The notes: a model not told the origin generated them from the letters alone. 64,000 nucleotides of DNA from Prostheceraeus crozeri (GCA_907163375.1 CAJQUW010010428.1:62001-126000), one strand, 5' to 3'; positions 46,031-57,904 are shown, counted from the first letter of the stretch. Made by a program: numbers and translations.

Positions 46031-46373
46031 TAGCAGCATCAAGTTATTATGAATGTGACTAATCTATTCGATGATAACATTTCAGACGAGCTGGAACAGT
46101 TGGTTTTACGACCGGAGCAATCCGAGCAGCCTTCACCTCGACGCAAGTCGGGAGAGTCGCCAGTTCGTTCACCTGCTAGAATCACGACTCAGTCGCCTCA
46201 GTCTTCTGGTGATCGCCACACGACGTCGCCGCGCAAGCCTCACGTTCGTTGGGTCGACGAAGCAGAGGATCAATCCCTGGGACCTACTCCGACGCTGTCG
46301 GTAAGTAAGCAATTGTCATCTGCCTGTATAGGCTGAAACATACCTAGCGTGAAACCACAAGACGACAGTTTCA
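46031..46373 (+). pseudogene. Gypsy 5' internal fragment (gag start) without LTR
   Basis: Aligns without indels to 31826-32168 (343 bp) and has the same gag ATG (46049) and N-terminus. It starts three bases after the LTR end and includes no LTR. A base change creates a TGA at ~46334, and the match stops abruptly at 46373. Confidence 0.93.
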
Positions 46374-48009
46374 CTATATAATACAGTAAAACAATCTGAT
46401 TTCTATGGATGTATGCAGTCACTGACCTCACAGCTGATGTATTCTTTAAATCGTTCATTATCTCTGTAGTCATGCAACCGAGAAATGCGCGCGCAGCAAA
46501 TAAAAAAACCACGTGCCGAAGAATTCTTGCAAGAATCGATGTATTATTCGTCTAATGCCTAGTGTCTCTGTATCCCAGACAGATGAAAATATTCCTTCCT
46601 CTGTGTCCTAATAACAGGTCAATTCTACCTCAGCAACAAAGCTAGACGCACCGCATCTGGCGGACATTCCCGCGGTTTCCGACGATGATCTTGAACATTG
46701 ACAGTCGTCTAGACTAATTAGCCGACTTTGTTGCTGTGTAAGTGATACTATGGATGTAATTATTGGTGCGAACTAAATATGACGACCTAGATATGGCGTG
46801 GTATATAATAGAAAGCGCAAGAGCACGCATTAGTCACGATGAAACAAACGCGTTAATGAACGATCGTTATTTAGGTTATTACTTACCGCTACTGGAAGGT
46901 CCTGCGTACTGGTAGCGTGGCCCTGAAGATACCGCTAGCGAATGGCACCAATCCCCGATATTTGAGTTACGCCCAAACTTAGTGAAGCCTATAGGTGTAA
47001 CCCACGGTGTATCGATTTCCACCTCCAAGCCGATACTAGGAATATCCACCAATGCGAATGCGACTAGCAATCCCAATGATTAGTTACACCCAAACTTAGA
47101 AAAGTCTATAGGTGCAACTAAGGAATATCAATTCACCACTAATTCAATAACTTACAGAAATGTCCACCGGTCAGAATCCAACTATCAATTCCAATGACTA
47201 GTTACGCCCAAACTCAGAAGAGTCTATAGGCGCAAACTAAGGAATATCAATTCACAACTAATTCAATAACTGGTCAATTCCATAAATTATGTACTCTAAG
47301 TCGAAAAAAATTAAAGTTATCAGAATACTACAATTCTAGCAGAGCTACTTCTGGAGACAGTAAAGAAGTTATACCTACCCAGGTTTCATTATTTTGGGTC
47401 AATACGAGTAACTGTGTTTAAATAGTGGAAAACTATGTGCCTTTTTACGACAAATAAAAACAATAAAATGTGTCATCTTACAAATAGAGTCATAAACCTA
47501 TACAGAAATACGCAAGCCCTTTCTTCAATGTCTATTTCTCATCAGTGATAAGTACACTTGAAAATTATACCTAGCCTTCATTCGGAAAGTTTGCATACTT
47601 ACCTGTTAGACCGAATTAAAGATATTTACTTTAATATTTGAGACCGTCACGGAAAAAATCAAATTTTTTATCTCACATCCACGAATCTTGGAATATTCAG
47701 TTGAAAATTCATATTAAACAAGAAGACGGTCATTCTCAACTTCTGATACAACATTGCACGCTTTCCTTTATTTTTTCTGTGTATTTCCTAAAATTAAAGA
47801 AATTGAGACCGTCACGACAGTGTTACTAAGACTGAGATATATTGAGTAGTATGGCACGTTATCCATTTCATCATGCGACATGTTAATGACACGACCTCAT
47901 CTACAAGACTTTTTTTAGGTTTCTTCGTTAACCACGCTACTGTGACGTCATTTCCCCCATTTGAATGGTCCCTTACATTGAGGAACATTCTTGTTTGATC
48001 GTCGACATC
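46374..48009. other. Unassigned DNA
   Basis: No supported gene. Contains the ~118-bp tandem repeat at 46960-47275. A 14-bp direct repeat TTGAGACCGTCACG lies at 47638 and 47803. Confidence 0.5.
46960..47275. repeat. ~118-bp tandem repeat, 2.5 copies
   Basis: AGTTACRCCCAAACT...GTCTATAGG recurs at 46965, 47082 and 47200, and the blocks between are related (TCCACC...CAATCCCAATGA). Confidence 0.75.
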
Positions 48010-49113
48010 AATGCCACCCAAGTCGGACAAAGAGAGGGGCCGCGGCATATAGAAAACGGAAAGGTGCTGCGTTGAGGGAGAAAGAGTGCTTACGAAGTGA
48101 AAGAAGAAGACGCAACATGACAGAAGTGGACAAAGAAAAGCATCGGATGGTTGCAAAAATGTCAGCGAGAAGAAAGAGTGCAAGTAAGCAAGCTGAAAGA
48201 TCTCCTTCAACCTCAACAGTGACAGTTCCATACAAATCGCGGTCATCAGAACAGAAAGCTATAATCAAAGCAACGAGGGCACTTCCAACTTCTCCAAAGA
48301 AGCGCAAGTACGTAGTGAAAGGCTTAAACAGCATCTTCAACGATTCAGAGGAATGTGCATCACCTATGATCGAACGACGAGGAAGACCATCCTTAAATGA
48401 TGACATTTCTGAAAAAGTGAAGTCTTTTTTTGTCGAGACGATATTTCTTTCTGTTCTCCTGGAATGCGTGATTTCGTATTGGTTGACGGTGAAAACCTTC
48501 AACGGCGCTATCTTACTATGAGTGTATCCGACGCTTAAAATCTCTTCGTGGAGGAACATGGTGTATTAATGCATCTTTCAAAATTTGCAGCACTCCATCC
48601 AAAGCACGTGACGTCTTTCACGAAAACACCTATTTTTTCATGCGGATGTATTAAACACATAAATTTCATCACAGTGTGCAACGCCTTAGCAAAAGCAATG
48701 GAGTTTGCAAAATACTCTGACACCTGGATTGCAGACAATGTTCTTTGCAAGCCTAGAACGAGCGACTGTGAGAAGCTGAAATGTGTGGATTGTCTGAACT
48801 GCCGCAACTTTTTGATCCAGTCACCATCTGATTCTGTCACATGAGACGAAATATCTTTTAAATTGTGGAAGAAGCAGCCGCTCATTCAGTCCAGTGTGAC
48901 CCAAACCGTCGGCGAATGCTACGAACTTTCCGTACACGACTTGATGTCCGACTTCGTCAAGCATCATCTGATCAAGCGAAACCAAGCCAAACTTTATCAA
49001 GAAATGAAAAGTGAGCTACAGCCTGGAGACCTTTTACTCCACTTCGATTTCAGTGAGAACTACACATGCATTTCTCAAGATGTCTCAGTACCTTGGCAAA
49101 AACACCCGTTTTA
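48010..49113 (+). pseudogene. Transposase-like protein of an uncharacterised animal family, 3' truncated
   Basis: ATG at 48010 starts MPPKSDKERG. A frame change then leads into a very basic segment (AAYRKRKGAALREKE ... RRRRNMTEVDKEKH) and ALPTSPKKRKYVVKGL. After another shift near 48430 comes RDDISFCSPGMRDFVLVDG and KFAALHPKHVTSF. Cysteines follow (CVDCLNCRNF), then HFDFSENYTC with a candidate catalytic Asp. Homology ends at 49113. Two stops (near 48533 and 48841) also interrupt it. I recall proteins of this layout in many invertebrate genomes and suspect an RNase H-like transposase core (inference). Confidence 0.6.
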
Positions 49114-49250
49114 ATAGATGTAGCAAGATGGATAGTGCTAGGCTAGCACTGTCTTGTCGCTAGTGGTGGACTGTCATATTGCGAGTGATGAGGGCAGTGA
49201 CTATCCCAGTGCTAACCTAATAATAATAATGATAACAACAATAATAATTA
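49114..49250. repeat. Spacer with (TAA)n-like microsatellite
   Basis: An AATAATAAT-type run lies at about 49219-49250, directly before the tRNA-like head of the SINE. Confidence 0.55.
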
Positions 49251-49540
49251 GCGAGCGGGTGGCACAGTGGTTACTGTCTCTGGCTATGGTCCAGACGTGC
49301 CTGGGTTCGAACCCGCTCCCAGTCACTAATTAATTTCGGCCGGGTGTGTGGCTAGCACCTGTAATCCAGCTACCTGGAGGCCCTTGATGATGGATCCAGT
49401 CACCTATTAACTATATAAACACCTATTAATTCCAATATATAATATAACCCACAATAATAATAACCCATAAGTGCCACACCGGGAGTTCGAAGTGGTGAAC
49501 TCCTTAATCTCGCTATGCCCGCCCAATACCCAATGAAGAA
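49251..49540 (+). mobile_element. Composite SINE: tRNA-like head plus 7SL-like body
   Basis: The head (49251-49325) has a tRNA-type A box (TGGCACAGTGG, 49260-49270) and B box (GGGTTCGAACCC, 49303-49314), the internal RNA polymerase III promoter. The next part, 49339-49413, resembles the 5' domain of SRP (7SL) RNA: GGCCGGGTGTGTGGCTAGCA, CCTGTAATCCAGCTACCTGG, then GGATCCAGTC. After an AT-rich ~65 bp, 49478-49520 has GGGAGTTCG and CTCGCTATGCC, again as in 7SL. No terminal repeat or flanking duplication was identified. Confidence 0.6.
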
Positions 49541-49599
49541 TAGAGTATCAATCAATTGTCATACCGGAACAGGCGTCGCCCGGGTTACCAAGGCCTGCG

Positions 49600-49884
49600 T
49601 TGAATGTTGGGAATCCAGGACGTTCAAGCGGAAGGGCTACTGGAGAGAATAAACATCGTAAACGCCAGAGAAGAAAATGGTCACATGCCGACAACGCCCA
49701 TGTAATTGAGTGCTACTTACTACAAGAGTCGTCCGGACGAAAGGGGATATCGCAAGCGTATGCACGATATATGGAAACAAATGCACCCAGAAACGACTAT
49801 GACAGAGCAAGGCCTCTTGAATCAAAAGCGATCGATTGTGAAGAATAATCTGCTGAACCAAGTATCACAACCAACTGTGGGAAA
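49600..49884 (+). pseudogene. R2-like LINE ORF, N-terminal Myb-like region
   Basis: Frames 1 and 2 together read RQRRKWSHADNAHVIECYY, then RPDERGYRKRMHDIWKQMHP, then EQGLLNQKRSIVKNNLL. The conserved W, DN, YY and RGYR.R.H.IW pattern marks the N-terminal DNA-binding region I recall from LINEs of this family. One frameshift lies near 49720. The ORF is cut at the insertion. Confidence 0.75.
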
Positions 49885-50059
49885 CAGGGCTGGGGTGTCG
49901 GTGTCGTGCCCTTTTTCCCGGTGTCGGTGTCGTGATCTTTAGGGACGACACCGACACCGACCTTAAATTTTAGCTGGAAAAATAAATTGTTTTATCGCAC
50001 AAGGATTTCCTTCTCTTTGCAAATAGTCATATTTTCACTAAAACCCGCCCAGAACGGTA

Positions 50060-51812
50060 CGTTCGAAAACTTGACATGAACGTTCACATTAAGCCTCAGA
50101 GAAGTGCGTAACGTTTCAATACTTGAGTAGAACTTCAATACGAAAATTAATATAAGTTCGCAAGGTACGTTCGTGCTTTCGACGTTAAAAAGTACGTTCG
50201 CGTAGTATGCACAAATTATATATTGCCCCTCTTGTTAATTTCACGAATTCTATGATAAATTGATCCCCAAGGAAGTTAGAAAAATTATCATTACAATTTT
50301 ACAAATGGGCTTAATGAATATATGGCGTCCATTAATAAAAGATCTGCAAATAAGACCTAATAATTGCAGTACTCCTCGTAATTGGTATCCCGCCGAGCAA
50401 GCTTTGTCCGCGGACAAAACGGGTAAGAAATGGACATCCGTCGGTCTTCCATTAACTCACACTTTTGTCCGCGAGACTACGGATAAAGAACGGCAGTATA
50501 CGGAAATCCATCGGGCTTCCGTTTCTCGGACTTTAAATTCATGATTTACGGACGCTTCACGGAATAGAAACGGTTGCGCATGTCCGGAAATTTCCGTGTA
50601 AATTCTGATGTAATATACATACTTGTTCTGCTTAAACTTATCGAATGCTACTTGATTCGTTTTTCTTTTAGTCCTCTTTTTGGTTTTATCAAACAACATC
50701 TAAGTCGAACGTTTGCTGAAAGCCTGGATGCAGATCACATTCCAGAATATTTTGTGGTCTAGCGATGAACTAAGATTGATGATGTAATTCGGCATCTTGT
50801 TTTAAGTATTATTAAATCGAAGCGTTTAGTTTTATGCTTGATTGCATTCTATGTTTCTACTTTTGCCGAAGTGTGCGAGAGTACACCGTAGGCCGCCAGA
50901 CTCGAACGCGTGCATAATTTCGACAGGAATATTATTTTTTTGCGTAACATGTAATAACCAGGGCAATTTTTTGCTATTTTTATAACTATGATTTCAGTGA
51001 GCATAATAAGTAAAGAACATCGCCGTGCATGCATTGCGTTCATTTCAATTTCTTTTCTATCGAATCCTTGTGTTGTGCATATCGGGCGATCTTGGAAGTG
51101 TGAGTTGTGTCCAATTCATTTTGACGGGCGGTAATGTCACTCATGAACCATATGCTTGCGTCTGCAAAGGCAATCTAGTCACTCTGTTACTAATACAATT
51201 GCCTTTGGTTGTGATTCAGCTGAAGCAAATGGCGCGCGCGAATTTTCTGTTTGACGCGGCATAAGCACTTTTTCACACACGACACGCATTTTCAAGCAGC
51301 GCAATGTTTTGCTATCTTGTGATCGATCGCCCCTTTCGCTTACGTGATTGGCCAGGCCGTGAAGCGCAGTCAACGCCGGCAACTTGCAGAGGGAACAGGG
51401 AACAGCCGATCATCAACTTTCACAATTGCAGGCGAATGTCGACTGAGAAAATTGACTTGGTTATCTCAATGTCTCACCGTTGAAGGTGGATGTGATTTAT
51501 TCAATGCTTAATATATATCTGATTCAGTGTGGTGCAGTTTGGAGAACAATTCAACGTCGTCTAATGGCATTTCACACCGATTTATTCCTCACAATCTAAA
51601 TTAACTGACTGTACATCTTATGCCGTGAATAATTTTCTAGTCAGCCTGAATACAGGTCTGAATTTGCACTACATTCAATGGAAAATTGGTTTCCTGTGAT
51701 GATCTTAGTGAGTCCTAGTCGTGGCCATTAGTATTCCAGACCCCAACAGGCAGACAACGAAAAACAGCTCAATGTTGTCGACTTACTTCCATCTGCCATT
51801 GTCACTAGATAC
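50060..51812. other. Unassigned DNA, left part of the 8.7-kb element
   Basis: No supported gene. TCCG/CGGA-containing words recur at 50400-50600. A GC-richer patch at 51220-51480 with GATTGGCC (inverted CCAAT-like) and a CG-rich context could be a promoter for the gene starting at 51813; this is inference. Confidence 0.4.
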
Positions 51813-54167
51813 ATGTCTTCTGCATCAACGATATTGACAAAATGGTAAGTCGGAAATTCCCTATCAATTTCTATTTGCAGTCATGTTTCTTAACAATAGA
51901 CTGTATTGCAGTCACATTAAAAACAGCAGGGCTCTTAAGGCCTAGACTATATTGTATGATAATATTTGATCATGCGTAACAATCGCGCCTTATGGATCCA
52001 TGCGATTTGAATAGTTTTCCCAGTTCTTGGGGCGGATTTCACATCATAATTGACATGGTGACTGGTACATACAGTGTAATCATAATTTAACTATTTCATG
52101 AACTGCACAACTGGATTTTCCACTAAACGTTTGAATTTTCATTGTTTACGCAATACGTATGGAGTTGAAAATTATAAGGATTGATTTTTGCTAATAGATT
52201 TCAATTTTTCATTTCATCACAGTATGGGACAATCGTGGAAATCTTATACATGATCGAAGTCTTACAACATAGTTGAAATTACGAATATGGCATACAAGGA
52301 CAGCATAGACAAACTATAGGACACAGGGCTGTGGAGGCGGAGGCGTAAAAAATTGGCCACCTACGGCTTTCGAAATTTTAATGAATGATGTGATTTGATA
52401 TAATCCTATTATTTGATGTTATTTAATATACATTTGTTATAAATGCAATTTATGCCACCCAATATAAAAAATTACTGAATGAAGTTTGGATACCGTACAT
52501 GTCCTCCATTGAATAGATTCCATTGGTTTACTACCGTACAAGTAATTCATCAGTCGTCTGTAGTGTATTTAGTAGTTGTAGTGTCCGCTATTCAATAACA
52601 GAAGTAAATCTATGAAAACATATGGTGCGAATTCGGCTATTGTGATTTTAGTTACTTCGGCGTTTGGACACCATCACCGCCGTTTCCTTTGATTAATAAA
52701 TGAATTTTCATTAATTAGTGGGTATTGTATAGGCAACAGCTAGCCGACCATGTCTGTGAAGTAGATCCATTAAATTAACTTTCTGATTAATGAAATGTAG
52801 ATCTAGGCTGGTTGAGAAAACATGAACTCATAGAAATCGACCATAATCCGATCTTTATATGAACGTCATATTTGTTATGTTGCTTTACCAGACTACGTGA
52901 GGGTCTAGCTATACGCATGATGTTCATGAAAAATGGATTGCCATTGCACTCCAAATTATTTAACAGTACTATAGAAGGCTACTACTACAGTAGTAGCCTT
53001 CTATAGTACTGTTCAATAATTCGGAGTGCATGAATCTGGTTGGGTACTGGGGTCAAAGATGAACATCTATGACAGCAGTACCCAACCAAATTTGTAGACT
53101 ACCGTAGGCCTACCGTGTTAAGAATAGCAAGATTAATCATCAGTGTGTAGAACTAGACCGACAACGAAAAATTAATTATATCGTATAGCATCATATCACC
53201 TTTATACCATGTTATTATTATAACTACAGCTGGTATATATTATACTATATTATTGCTGAGGTCTGAGGCGGAGGCACTTTTCAAATAGGCCGCCTCGAAC
53301 ACAGCCCTGATAGGACATGCGTAAAGACAGTGAATACATTTGAATCGATGTGTCAGTTCATGCATCGAATTCATTTTATAATTCTAAAAATTTCTGTCGA
53401 TGTTACATCTTGACTGGTGAAAGGCTTTTTTATACTACGGTGTTTTAGGTAAGTTTTAATGAAATTCGTTTCTATCAATGTTGTCCTTTGGTTTTAGTGT
53501 TTTTTAATGGTAAACAGCGTAGTGAAAATCTCGGGTGTCAAGATTGGACCCGTAAATTTCTTTTTCAACGGTTAAACTGATGTGAATTAGTCAATCCGTT
53601 AACATGGGTAACCGACAAACAACATTATCTTGCTGCGTAAACATAACATTTCAAATAATGTAATAATTCTCGTAATAATTTCCCCTCTAACACATGCAAT
53701 AATGATTATCAAAAATATCCACTCTAGTTCCCATCACAAAAGACTTTATCAGCGTGGCGAGGGCATCTTCGAAGGTGTATCAACAGGAATTGGAGGAAGA
53801 AAGGAAAAAGGCGGAAAAACTTAAACAGGAAAAGAAAGAACGCGAAGAAAAAGAAATTCAAGCAGAAAAGGAACACGATGAAAAAATAGAAAAAATGGAC
53901 GCGCAAATATGTCTTATTGCGAAAGACGAAGAAAACATAAACGTTGAAACGTCGAGAGCCAATCTTCTATTAAAGGATGCACAAACCCGTCTCGATGAAA
54001 GCATAAAAAAGAATGATATGGATGGCATCAGTATAGCATCAGATCTTTTGCGATTGGCAAAAGAAAAAATCGAAACATCCGCAAAGAAGCAACTTGAATT
54101 ACAGAATAAAAAGCGGCAGCTCATGACAACTTACCACGAAATGACAATAAAGAAAAAAAGACTGTAA
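51813..54167 (+). CDS. Two-exon gene for a charged coiled-coil protein
   Basis: Exon 1, 51813-51844, starts with ATG (MSSASTILTK) and ends at donor GTAAGT. Exon 2, 53753-54167, starts after acceptor CTTTATCAG. Exon 1 leaves two bases, exon 2 supplies one, and the frame is exactly maintained, which supports the model. The ~149-residue protein is mostly Glu/Lys-rich heptad-like sequence (VYQQELEEERKKAEKLKQEK), has a central ARANLLLKDAQTRLDE-like helix and ends in basic KKKRL. It is a predicted coiled coil with a possible nuclear signal. No homologue recognised; such tails occur in Myb/SANT-like accessory proteins of some DNA transposons (inference). The intron contains a hAT element. Confidence 0.55.
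52324..53309 (+). mobile_element. Non-autonomous hAT element in the intron
   Basis: The ends CAGGGCTGTGG and, inverted, CACAGCCCTG are flanked by a perfect 8-bp duplication ATAGGACA (52316-52323, 53310-53317). Subterminal GGCGGAGGC / GCCGCCTC words. No ORF. It contains a strong hairpin. Confidence 0.93.
52946..53029. repeat. Long hairpin inside the intronic hAT element
   Basis: GCACTCC..ATTATT.AACAGTACTATAGAAGGCTACTAC pairs with GTAGTAGCCTTCTATAGTACTGTT.AATAAT..GGAGTGC-type sequence. Arms are about 40 bp with a loop of three or four bases. Confidence 0.88.
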
Positions 54168-54900
54168 TAACGAACTTCAACTCTGTTGATGAGAGATAGT
54201 TGACTGTAGTGATAGCAATTTGCTTGTCCTCATTTTTTGTATAGATTATTTAACTAGTGTCACATTTTCAGTTGTTGAACTTTTTAACTTTTTAGTGGAA
54301 AGATTGGACATTTTTACAAGTGTTTGTTTTGAAGTTTTCTGTTCGGTAAAGCTGTAAGTAAATTTTGTACAAAACTTTACAATTCACGAAGTATTTTTCT
54401 TAATTTCCAAAGACTGCTTTCTCCAATAACCGAGAAGTTTGTAATTTTTTAATAGTTGTTTTTTTATAATGAATGTCAATATTTTATAGCTCCCTACATG
54501 TACAAAATATTCATAAAGTTAAATAGCACTTGAACGTATTAATGCTTGTATTGGATGATAGTCGTTGACTTCAATTTTCAACGTATTTTACTTTGTCATT
54601 TACGTAATTTATCTACTTCTCATAATAAACCTACTTATTAATTGCAATCGAATTTACGTGAACGATCATATCAGTTTGGTTGGAGTTTCACATGTAATTG
54701 AACAAGATTGATGACATGATAAATTTAATTTCAATTAAACAATAATATGCCTATACATAATAAGATTATGAAAACCTATAAAAGCCTATATATTTTTTTG
54801 GGACCTATAATTTTAGCCTATATTCTCACTAAAATTCGTTGGGAGGCCTGACGTACATGCTACATGATAGCACAAACAAAAATCGGTAACCTTTCCTGCT

Positions 54901-54982
54901 AAGCTGAGCCCTCTGGGCGCCTGTTCTACATAGAACACTTGAAGCTGAGCCCTCTGGGCGCCTGTTCTACATAGAACACTTG
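54901..54982. repeat. 41-bp perfect tandem duplication
   Basis: Two adjacent copies of a unit beginning AAGCTGAGCCCTCTGGGCGC and ending AACACTTG. They appear identical. Confidence 0.9.
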
Positions 54983-55056
54983 AAGCGATCTTCAGAACTT
55001 TCTATATACATCATAGCATTCACTTTCTTGTCTGACGAACTATTTCAACCATATAA

Positions 55057-55094
55057 ATTTCCAGGCAGGAAGTTCGACATTCCTGTCTGGAAAT
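55057..55094. repeat. Hairpin
   Basis: ATTTCCAGGCAGGAA and TTCCTGTCTGGAAAT with an 8-base loop and one G-T mismatch. Confidence 0.7.
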
Positions 55095-56339
55095 TACACT
55101 AGTGAAGTAGATATTTTCGCAGGCAACAACGTCTTATCAAGTCAATCATGCTAAAGTGCGACATTCATTATTTGGTTTAATGTATGTATTTCTTCTACTC
55201 TGCTTAGGCATTAAGCGATGTGTAATGCATAGATTCTCAATGCTAACCTTCTGTATTTCTACAAATCGTATTGTAAACCGGACAAGGCAATTTTTGAGAT
55301 CTTATAAAAGTCGTGTAGTTTGTCAATTTCTATTGATAAGCATGAAGTGTAGACCGTCAGCATTAGTTTTTGTCACAGATATCTTAGGAAAATTTGATAT
55401 TCCTCACGCATAGACTTCTGCTCTATGTTCCTGGTTTACACTACAGTTGTAGATCTCTATAAAATCTACACTTTCATTTTAATGGATTTCTAGATATAGT
55501 AAGTACGAGTAATTTTAAATCCTTATTCATATTTGGGATTTGTTTTGAGAAGTCGATTTAACCTACTTTTTGAGTATCGGTATAAATGACTGCATAATGG
55601 TAATACGTTATAACAAAATTGACTGCATTTCAGTATCGTTATTATAAACAAGGTTATGAAAAACGGAGAGTCAATATAAATGATCATGAAAAATTGATAT
55701 TCGGGTGTAACTAAAATCAAGAAAGATGAACAATATAAAATGTAAATGTAAGTAGACTGCTAATCTTACCGGGTGAAAAATGACAAAATTTGGTAAGATT
55801 TTATCGATAGTACTTCTTTTCAGATATTTTGCACAACTAGTGTACAGTATATTGATTATTCCAAGTCTTCTATTTTCATAGCTTAATGTATAAAACTACA
55901 AGTGAAAGTAAACAAAAATCATTGTCTTATTCTAATCATTATTCTTAATTGCCTAGTCCTTGGAGCACGAAAAATACATATTTCTGTGAAACTTAGGGCA
56001 TAAAATGAGACATGGACAAAATGTCCCGACCGTTACGATTTGGAAATGCCCGTCAATTTCTGAAACAAAATTCAATAGTCTGAAGGTGTGGCATCAATGA
56101 CGGACATAGTCTGAAGTGAACGTGAAGCTATTTTCAGGTTTGAATTCCAAGTAAAAGCTGTGAAATCCACTTACATATTCAAAAATTTCTGATTTCAAAT
56201 TTGTCAGCGCCCCAACCATAAGAAAACATTTTCTATTTATGCTAGGCAACGACTACAGATAGACACTATATTTTACCAACAACAAGCTTATTATCATACT
56301 TTATCATAAGCTTATTAACACGTTGCAACCGCTAACAAC

Positions 56340-56690
56340 ATAACATGCTAACAAGTTGCAACCGCTTTCCGTCAGACGGGACGTGGCTTCACTTAGTCTC
56401 TTCTATCACTATTATTTCGTTAGAAGCAGCTCTACAGTAAATGAGTGCGTACCGAAGCCGAAGGTCTTCTCCCGAAGCACACGCAGAGCTACTACACCCA
56501 CCTGCTATCAAGTGAGCTTAGAACACAGTCGCACAGTTACTCGGTCGACTAGTTTCTTCGTTCGCACTGCGTTGGTTCGTTTCTTCGTTCGGCTTTGGAA
56601 TCAGCTCCCTCAATCCACTTTTCTTGATCAATACAACCTTGACAATTTCAAGAGACGTGTGAACCGGTTTCTGATGAGGGTTTAAAATAA
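56340..56690 (+). pseudogene. C-terminal tail of a LINE ORF2
   Basis: The frame reads LSVRRDVASLSLFYHYYF, then ECVPKPKVFSRSTR, VRLWNQLPQSTF, YNLDNFKRRVNRFL. HRRDVASL.LFYR.YFG..S...H.C and RLWN.LP..VF...YNL..FK.RV are marks of the region after the RT in Jockey/CR1-type LINEs. Only the last ~110 residues remain. Confidence 0.8.
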
Positions 56691-57326
56691 CTAACGCTAG
56701 ATGATCTGGTCTCCTTATCCCCGTCCCTAATCGTCTTTTACTTTATTTACAGGATTTGTTTTTTAAAAAAGACCTCTAGCAGCTTTTGAGTAACCCCTAG
56801 CTGTAGCTATGGCATTTTGCTGTGCTAGGGGTCAAATTATTCAGCAAGTTACAAGACGATTTGTTTCAAAGGTCCCGACCGTTACTCTTGTGGAGTTAAT
56901 TTTCTAACATGATGCATCTCATGTCTTGTTAGTTATACTAACCTAATAAAGAGTTGAGTGATATTAAGAAGTGTGTTGTGCGTCAAGTGTGAGGTGATTG
57001 AAGTGTGAAGACAGACTGTACTGCGGTAGTTCATGTTTTCTATTGATTTTCGGCTGAAGCTGTGTGATTGCTTTTGATTCGGTAAATGTTGTGTCGCGAG
57101 TGTTATCGAGTTTAACAATGAAACCGACACATGCAATTACATCGACCGAGAGAAGGCGCTGGACGCCGAAGACCCTGTCAAAGCCATTTTAACTTAACTT
57201 TATAACTCGGACCATAAAAAGTATCTCGAGAGAACTGCTATTTTTGCTACCATTTTGGACAAACGATAATGACTAATCTCTCTCGCCGCATGGTCAACTA
57301 CGTACTAACCTAATTTTTGTTTTCAG
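56691..57326. other. Unassigned DNA
   Basis: Possible LINE 3' tail first (palindromic CCCCTAGC...GCTAGGGG near 56796-56836), then no recognised feature. An intron-like end TTTTTGTTTTCAG occurs at about 57314-57326. Confidence 0.4.
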
Positions 57327-57339
57327 TTGTCGTCACGGA

Positions 57340-57811
57340 ATGAAATGCTAACTATGGAGAAGATGAAAGAAGCATTCGCCGTCGTAATGCACTTGCAAAT
57401 GCGTTGCGTTATAACATTCCTGATTCGAAAAGAAGCCTAACAAGCAACATTTGGACTTGTCTCTATTCCCTGGCTCCGGCGTCAATATGGCAATTCTACT
57501 GTGGCCAGGGACAGTCCGGTAGTAAGAAAATCAGTTTCGCCGACAACTTGTCAATTATCTACAAATCATTAATTGTTGCTGTGATTCAAGGCACGCGCGT
57601 AGACCAAAAGTCCGTCACATCCGGTATCTCTGATGTCCTGAAAACGATGTCCAATCGTAAAGACGCGGTGCAATATCGTTCCAGCTACCGATTTATCGAG
57701 TCTCAGGCTGTATCTAGTGATGATTCTCAATATACACAAAGATCGGTCAGTGTTTCGGATTCGGAGGGTTCTGAAGGCAGTACCGTCATTATCAACAACA
57801 CTCCGTGATGT
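57340..57811 (+). CDS. Orphan exon-like ORF, unknown protein
   Basis: An open frame from about 57345 to TGA at 57806 follows the acceptor-like TTTTCAG. It reads GEDERSIRRRNALANALRYN, then SLTSNIWTCLYSLAPASIW, and ends Ser-rich (SDSEGSEGS). No ATG and no domain recognised. The biased, structured composition makes chance less likely, but the upstream exon was not found. It lies inside the 8.7-kb TIR element, so it may be part of that element's gene content. Confidence 0.35.
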
Positions 57812-57904
57812 AGTCAAGCTTTCATCAACATTCATGTATTCTCATGTCACCTCGAATGTTTTGATGATTAAAAGTGAAGCTTCTTATTGTACTTAATTCT
57901 TAAT

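Larger units (their letters stand above)
54168..56339. other. Unassigned AT-rich DNA
   Basis: No supported gene. Contains a 41-bp tandem duplication (54901-54982) and a hairpin (55057-55094). AATAAA-type signals downstream of 54167 were not resolved. Confidence 0.45.

Noticed and set aside
49251..49325. Functional tRNA gene
   Set aside because: The A and B boxes are good but the sequence cannot be closed into a standard acceptor stem and continues into the 7SL-like body, so a SINE head is the better call.
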